DNA from: Pleurotus ostreatus/Saccharomyces cerevisiae fusant
Lineage: Eukaryota; Opisthokonta
DNA length: 24,631 nucleotides
NCBI GenBank assembly: GCA_024196135.1
Contig: JAMQCK010000405.1
Coordinates: 1-24,631 of the forward strand
Direction: 5' to 3'
A program made the position numbers and the translations under genes. The notes beneath the pieces are model-generated. The model saw nothing but the letters and a program-made list of their open reading frames with translations. It was not told where the DNA came from and searched no databases. How positions within the stretch are numbered: the stretch's first letter is position 1; the number at the start of each line of letters is the position of its first letter. Positions 19,558 through 24,631 of the stretch are shown here, piece by piece.

Positions 19558-19905
19558 CTACTGCCATGCCTCCTGTATGTACGCATTTGCGTGCTTGTTT
19601 CGCAACTCGGTGCGTAGCCCTTCCAATGATCTACAACTGCCTGGGAAGGATTGATTCGAGAATCTCACAGTACAGCTTACCTCATAATTCAGGATTGTAA
19701 TTCGAGCCGACATTTAGACATATCCAGATCTAGAGTAGTGCTCTGCTATCTAGAAGACGGACTTCAGCTTTCCGGGCAGATCACGACCTCCTGCGCCATC
19801 CGTCCTCGCCAACAGATGACATATATCCACGCATTGCTCGAGCCTAAAGCAAGGCACGACCGCTATGCTCTCTTGAATAACTATCTATCCCTCAACGACC
19901 TACTA
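19558..19905. other. Tail-to-tail spacer of the kinase-like pair
   Basis: 348 bp between the two stop codons. It holds both 3' ends. I see no ORF or clear repeat. Confidence 0.5.
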
Positions 19906-21586
19906 TCACGAATCTAGAATCGACTTGGCATGATTACCATGCACACAACCCAGGGTGTAGTCAACAGGATCCACATGCAGCAGATGTGCATGAGTCGGCC
20001 AGCGCGCCATCGACTTCTTCTCGTTCTGCCTGTCCTCCCGCATCTTCTGACGCAAAGCTCTCGCTTCCTCGTCGTTCGCCGGCATGGGCATTGAACCAGG
20101 AAATGGGCGACGGACATTGAGGTACGTCCTCCTGTACTTGTTCGGACGCCATCCGCGGACATCGACGACTGAGGGGTCCGGATCGTTGAGCCATGCGTCG
20201 CGCAAGGCGGCGAAGCGACTGTGGGCTTCGGCCATGGTGATTCGAGCGCTGGGCTCAGCGCGCGTCATGGACTGGAGAAGGGGGAGGAACTCAGGAGTGA
20301 ATCCTGTCAGGTCCTTTGTCGAAGTCAAGGTCAGTAGGCCGTTAAATGACTGCCATCTGCGCGACTCACATAGAAATGCTCCAGAAACATCATGCCGGTC
20401 ATATAGACATCCGCCGCAAAAGGATCGTAGGGCGTCATTGAGCTGACCTCCGGTGCGCTCGTCAACCGAGGTGCAAAATCCTGAGGAGGGGCTGAAGCCT
20501 CGGCACCGGCCGCCTCGAAAAAGAGGCTCTCGCCGAAGTCGATGAGACCGTACTTGATGGGCAGGTCCTCAACGACGATGGCAAGACGTGTAGGCCCAAA
20601 GAAGTTGATCATGATGTTTTGGTTGGAGATGTCCTTGGGAAAGGTCAGACTAGATGCACGATTGTAGGGGAAAATACGAACAAGGTGTGCAATGCGTTTC
20701 TCGTGTAAGAACGCCAGGCCCTGAAGACGATGAGCCACCAGATGCAAGTGATATAACACCCGCCTCACCTCCGTCACCTGAGCGCAGCTCTCAATCGCTG
20801 TCATGGGTACCTTGATCTCATCGTACGGGAAGTCCGTCCATCTAGCGAAAACGGCGAAGGTATATTGCTCGTTCTTGATGTACTCGACAACCGGAACGGT
20901 GCGGTTCCTTGGGTCGGATCGGATGTCTGGGCGGTTGAGGTACTCCAGAATACGCAGCTCGTTGACGCCCTTGACGTTCTGCCCGTCCGAGATGACTTTG
21001 ATGAAGAACTCCTTGCTAGCACTGCGCGGATGATCAGCGCAAGGCAATCGCAATACGGAGTACGCCGACCTGTTCGACGCCGGCCACACCAGGGCATCGG
21101 GCTGATCGTTGGGTGAGATCAATCTTAGCAGGTGGCCGTACAACACCCACAAAGACTGCGCGAATATAGCGCGGTTGAACTAGGACACCATATTCGTCCT
21201 CAAGGTCTTTGCCTCCCGCAGAGAAGAGCGCGTCCTCATACCCAGCAGGATAGACCATTGTAGTGAACTCCCTTGTCTCGCCCCCTACGTTTATGAAGGG
21301 CAGCTCCCGTTCGCGGCCAGGTACATAAAGATCGTAGCCTCGACACTTAAAGACGTCGGAGAGGTACGACCATGCGAGATGGGTCGGTGTGACACCGCGT
21401 CCCTTGATATGGCGAAGCTGTCTCCACTGGTCTATACTTTCAGGCAGAAATGGCTGCAGATCATGTATGAGACGGGATGTCAATGATTCCAATACCCACA
21501 CTCACCTCGTATTTCTCGACTTTGGCGTGCAGCTCTTTCTGCTCTGGCGTCAACTCGACTTCCTTCTCTTCAAATGGGGAGGCCAT
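19906..21586 (-). pseudogene. Fungal kinase-like gene B with a frameshift in exon 2
   Basis: Six exons by homology to gene A: 21586-21506, 21453-21070, 21021-20769, 20720-20682, 20633-20370, 20313-19906 (about 475 residues). Landmarks are intact: FFIKVISDG (Lys), NELRIL (Glu), AHLDISNQN (catalytic Asp and Asn), GLIDFG and TSAPEVSS. In exon 2 the frame that gives DEYGVLVQPRYIRAVFVGVVR runs into a stop after the next splice. The frame that gives LLRLISPNDQPDALVWPASNR, which matches gene A, is shifted by one base. The change falls near 21125-21140 (one extra or two missing bases). A 31-bp intron (GTCCTA...GCAG) would also restore phase but is shorter than any other intron here. So this is a recent pseudogene, a sequencing error, or a gene with an unusual intron. 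Confidence 0.75.
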
Positions 21587-21675
21587 GGCTGGATGTTCTT
21601 TCGGCGAGAGCGACGAGGGGTACTGGATATATGTAAGTGGAGGAGAGTGCTAAACACGCTCCAAGCTCATGGCTC

Positions 21676-21683
21676 TTTATATA
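21676..21683 (-). promoter_or_regulatory. TATA box of kinase-like gene B
   Basis: The minus strand reads TATATAAA, 90 bp upstream of the ATG at 21586. A well-formed TATA box indicates the locus was, or is, a regulated gene. Confidence 0.6.
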
Positions 21684-21971
21684 CTCCCCACTAAGCGGCT
21701 GGCGTCTGGCGCCCACAGATGGCTCCGATAACGCCCAATGAACGTGCAGCTCAGGCCTCGAGCTCGGCAAACCGTGACCTCCGGTGTGACCATTGTTCGC
21801 CGTCCACGTGCAGGTCTGCCTACCTTCTTCAAGTGCCCCGTACAATGTCAACCAGAGCAGCGCGTACGAATCATTGCTTTGATTACATGCTCGAGCTCCA
21901 AGCGGAATTCTGCTGGCCTACGGAGAACACGCCACCTGCAGCAGCACGCGATGGGCGTGCCACTATGTAAT
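21684..21971. other. Spacer between kinase-like gene B and the M35 peptidase
   Basis: 288 bp of upstream sequence of gene B and 3' flank of the peptidase gene. No further feature was recognised. Confidence 0.45.
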
Positions 21972-23329
21972 TCAGTGGCACACAGTCTTGGCGTACACTT
22001 CGGTGGCGAAGCACTAGGCTGTTATGAGTATAACGATCGCGAAACATCAACATAGCCAACACGTACCGCGTACGAGTCCGCGTTCCTTGGCGCGGACGAG
22101 TCAGATAATTTCTGCACTGACTGGCAACCATAGGCGAGGTCCCGAGTATGCGAAAGGGCATGCGTCAGCTCGTGCAGCATCGTCTCGCCGCGAACGTTGC
22201 GCTGGTTCACGCTTGTTGTAGTGCAGAGATTCTCCGAGGGTACTTCGGAGAAGAAGGGCGGGCAGAAGTAGACCTGGGGATAGTTTGGTGTCAGCGATGG
22301 AACCATGTACGACCTTCGAGCTGTGTACCGCGACCTGTGTGCTCACATTTGTATCAGGGAACGTCGTGTACCCAAGCATACCGCGCTTGCATGAGTCGCG
22401 CGGATCGTCACAGCTTAGCTGTCTGGAAGGTGAGTTCTCATTCGCCACGCCGTCGAAAACGCTGGTGACATCGCTCGTCGGAGCGGCGTGATAGTACTGT
22501 CTATTTTTCTGTCAGAAATGACCTGAGAACGCGAGTGCTATGTACTCACTTGTACAGATCGTCGCCAGCCCCGTGCGTGCCGATGTACGACGAGCTTTGG
22601 TGGGCAAACGACTTGGCTTCCTTGTAGGCGGCGTCGATGAAGCCGGCTTTTGCTGGGTCTTTGCAGGTGACCATCGCTCTCTTCCGTGGGGGAGGAGGTG
22701 TGGTGGGCCCGTTCAGGGTCACGGTTTGTGCGGTCGGGGGATGCTCGACATCGACGAAATCTGAGGCCGGCAGCAGAGTGCCATCATCGTCGAGGATCAT
22801 GAAGTCCGTCTCGGGCTCCAAGGAGTAGACGCCTTCTCCAGTGGATGAGAAGTCATATCTCGAGGAGACTGACAAACGACGTGAGAATGGCGATGCATCT
22901 AGACTGAAGATATTACTTACGATCGTGCACGGCCTCAAGGGCCTCCCCTGGTGCCAACGTCGCGAAGGCGGAGTCGTCGAGGTCGGGTACAAAGATAGAG
23001 AGCTAGAAGGAAGTTGAGCAAAAACAAAGCGGGTATAAACGGGTAGCGCTTACCCGGATACCAGCGAAAGGGACCTCTTCGCCGCCCTTCGTAACGCGGA
23101 ACGAGTTCGTGGGCAAGTCCGTGTCCAGCACGGTCTGATACTTGAGCAAGCAAAGAGTCTGCATCCCTGTATTCGTGACAACCGCGCGCATTCGCAGGTC
23201 TTCGAAGGAGGAGACGTTGCTTGAACCAGTCAAGTCGACCCGAAGCGAGGAGAGCTGCGAAGGGTCAAAGGGAAAGGAATAAGTGGCGCCAACCAGGGCG
23301 ACGATAAGGATGGACGTAAGCAGAGGCAT
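21972..23329 (-). CDS. Secreted M35 (deuterolysin/peptidyl-Lys type) zinc metalloendopeptidase
   Basis: Six exons (23329-23054, 23002-22921, 22868-22550, 22500-22347, 22273-22067, 22013-21972) give 359 residues. Residues 1-18 (MPLLTSILIVALVGATYS) are a signal peptide. Residues of about 25-185 form the propeptide-like domain typical of basidiomycete M35 enzymes (LRVDLTGSSNVSS, AVVTNTGMQTLCLL, HDLSSRYDFSSTGEGVYSLE). The catalytic domain has HELTH at 311-315 (two zinc His and the Glu base) and the aspzincin motif as HTRDLAYG at 319-326, with the third ligand Asp322 kept but Gly of the usual GT-x-D replaced by His. The C-terminus NADSYACFATEVYAKTVCH is family-like, with Cys pairs for disulfides. 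The enzyme should be exported to degrade external protein. The last acceptor (CCTAG) was chosen because it restores CFATEVYAK. Confidence 0.92.
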
Positions 23330-23384
23330 GTCGAGAAGGAGAAAGAAAAGATGACGGGGCGCCTGTCTTACCTACACGAACGCG

Positions 23385-23391
23385 TTATATA
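23385..23391 (-). promoter_or_regulatory. TATA box of the M35 peptidase gene
   Basis: The minus strand reads TATATAA inside GCGTATATAACGCG, about 56 bp upstream of the ATG at 23329. A strong TATA box fits an inducible secreted enzyme. Confidence 0.6.
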
Positions 23392-23803
23392 CGCGCGCGC
23401 AGGAGAAACAGGGAGAGCGCGTCTGAGACTTCGCGAGACGCGACTCACTTGAAGGGATAGGGACAGGTCTCGGAAAGTCCAATGTCACAAGTTATTTTCG
23501 AGGGCACAGTAAACCCTTCACTTCGCACTTCACTCAAGGTGGGTGCTTTGAAAAGCAGAATCCCTCTCAAGGGACTCGTTCGTGGTCACTAACTGGTGGC
23601 GTAGCCACTATCAGCCATTCTTCCGAGATGACGTCTTCCTTATCCAAGCTGGCAGTATCTTGAGGGAATCTGTAAGCAACAGCCTTTGCATGCGGGATAT
23701 ACGACATGGCAGTTCGAGACGTGGCGCCCTTGTTTGCTCGTGCTGGCCCCATCACCGGTTCCGCGCCTGGCACGTGCCAGTTGTGGGTCCGTCTTGTACC
23801 ACC
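23392..23803. other. Divergent spacer between the M35 peptidase and WDR83
   Basis: An open frame on the plus strand continues upstream of the WDR83 start, but its residues (23582-23803) match nothing in the family and lack a WD repeat. I read it as 5' leader or promoter. No other gene was seen. Confidence 0.5.
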
Positions 23804-24631
23804 ATGACCACCGACGGCGGCGTCCCCCGCACCCTCCACGTCACCCTCAAAGGCCACCGCGGCCCCATCCACGTCGCCCGCTACGCCAAAGGCGCCGCCA
23901 AATACGCCCTCACCGCCGGCCAGGACCGCACCGTCCGCCTCTGGAACGCCGGCACGGGCGCCGAAATCAAGACCTACGCCGCGCACGGCTACGAGGTCCT
24001 CGGCCTCGCCGTCGCGCACGATAATGCGAAGTTCGCTAGTGGGGGCGGGGATAGGTCGGTGTTTGTGTGGGATGTGACCAGTGGGCAGACGATCCGGCGG
24101 CTGTCGGGACATTTGGCGAGGGTGAATTGCGTGGAGTTTAATGGGGATGCGACGGTGGTGGCGAGTGGGTCGTTTGATGCGAGTGTAAGGTTGTGGGATT
24201 TGAAGTCGCAGTCGAGGACGCCGATACAGGTGCTGGATGAGTCGAGGGATGCGGTGCAGGCGCTTGTTGTCGGTGCTACAAGCATCATCTCCGGGAGCGT
24301 AGATGGCCATATACGGACCTACGACCTTCGCATGGGTGAGCTGAGGTCAGATTATATGGGCAGTAAGTCTTCTCTGTACTCTACGGTCGAACCCGTTTAC
24401 TGAGGATTTGATATAGACCCAGTTGTCGGTCTTGCATTAAGCGCGGACGGTCAAACTCTCCTGGTCACCACGCTCGACAGCACAGTCCGTCTGATGGACA
24501 TGTCGACTGGGAAAATGTTGAACAGCTTCACTGGACACAACAACAATGACTATCGCTGTCGCGCGTGCTTCGGGCATAATGAGGCAACCGTCATATGCGG
24601 CGACGAGGATGGCGCGGTATGGGCATGGGAT
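23804..24631 (+). CDS. WDR83: WD40 protein WDR83/MORG1, 5' part (runs off the window)
   Basis: Exon 1 is 23804-24362; a 54-bp intron (GTAAGT...ATAG) joins it to exon 2 from 24417, which reaches the window edge in frame (258 residues seen of about 310 expected). The start lies in ACCACCATG and begins MTTDGGVPRTLHVTLKGHRG. Successive WD repeats end in VRLWN, VFVWD, VRLWD, IRTYD, VRLMD and VWAWD. The diagnostic run LDESRDAVQALVV, GSVDGHIRTYDLRMGELRSDY then DGQTLLVTTLDSTVRLMDMSTG matches WDR83. In animals it scaffolds ERK-pathway kinases and also associates with the spliceosome; a splicing role is more general in fungi. Codon use changes abruptly at about 24020 (see findings). A long antisense frame over exon 1 is a by-product of that composition. 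Confidence 0.94.

Noticed and set aside
20721..20768. Reading the 48-bp segment of kinase-like gene B as coding (16 extra residues)
   Set aside because: It is open in frame, but gene A has a clear intron at the same site with a frame-breaking length, and the spliced form TEGLAFLHE fits the kinase pattern better.
23567..24310. 247-codon open frame on the minus strand
   Set aside because: It is antisense to WDR83 exon 1, low in complexity (Arg/Pro then Gly/Ala/Val runs) and explained by the biased third positions of the sense gene.
1..24631. CRISPR arrays, bacterial operons, rRNA genes
   Set aside because: No regularly spaced repeats or rRNA-like segments, and the intron-rich gene models show a eukaryote.

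Overview
The window looks like nuclear DNA of a basidiomycete fungus, most likely an Agaricomycete of the wood-decay or polypore type. Genes are cut by many short GT-AG introns (mostly 47 to 75 bp, usually with CTNAY-like branch sites). The families found (coiled-coil F-box/LRR-like proteins, lineage-expanded kinase-like proteins, M35 metalloendopeptidase, a PIF/Harbinger element with a Myb-like partner) are typical of that group. Species cannot be fixed from the sequence. All gene models were spliced by hand from the sequence and have no transcript support.

Region 1 (about 388-10.5 kb) is a tandem duplication of one F-box gene on the minus strand. The distal copy (8495-10312) is an intact 605-codon ORF. 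The proximal copy (520-8028) is a pseudogene split by two DNA transposons. One is a 3582-bp PIF/Harbinger-like element (1828-5409) with 24-bp perfect terminal inverted repeats (TIRs), an ATT target duplication and two apparently intact genes: a DDE transposase and a Myb/SANT-like partner. The other is a 2079-bp element (5519-7597) with 18-bp perfect TIRs and no recognisable transposase, carrying a pyrimidine-rich stretch with three intron-like modules. Removing both elements and one copy of each target duplication leaves 1843 bp, close to the 1818 bp of the sister gene, plus one net frameshift.

Region 2 (10.7-11.7 kb) holds a three-exon gene for a Ser/His/Pro-rich protein of unknown function. 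It is followed by about 2.4 kb (11.7-14.07 kb) in which I see no gene.

Region 3 (14.07-17.6 kb) is a conserved housekeeping block. A nucleolar FKBP-type prolyl isomerase (FPR3/FPR4 type, nine exons, minus) and the Arp2/3 complex subunit ARPC4 (seven exons, plus) are divergent from a 143-bp shared promoter. Exon 1 of ARPC4 contributes only the ATG.

Region 4 (18.0-21.6 kb) has two paralogous kinase-like genes arranged tail to tail. The plus-strand copy keeps Lys, Glu and DFG but has Gly in place of the catalytic Asp. The minus-strand copy keeps the Asp but has a frameshift in its second exon.

Region 5 (21.97-24.63 kb) holds a secreted M35 metalloendopeptidase (six exons, minus) and, divergently, the 5' part of a WDR83/MORG1 WD40 protein that runs off the window. 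The WDR83 coding sequence has an abrupt switch in codon style at about 24020.
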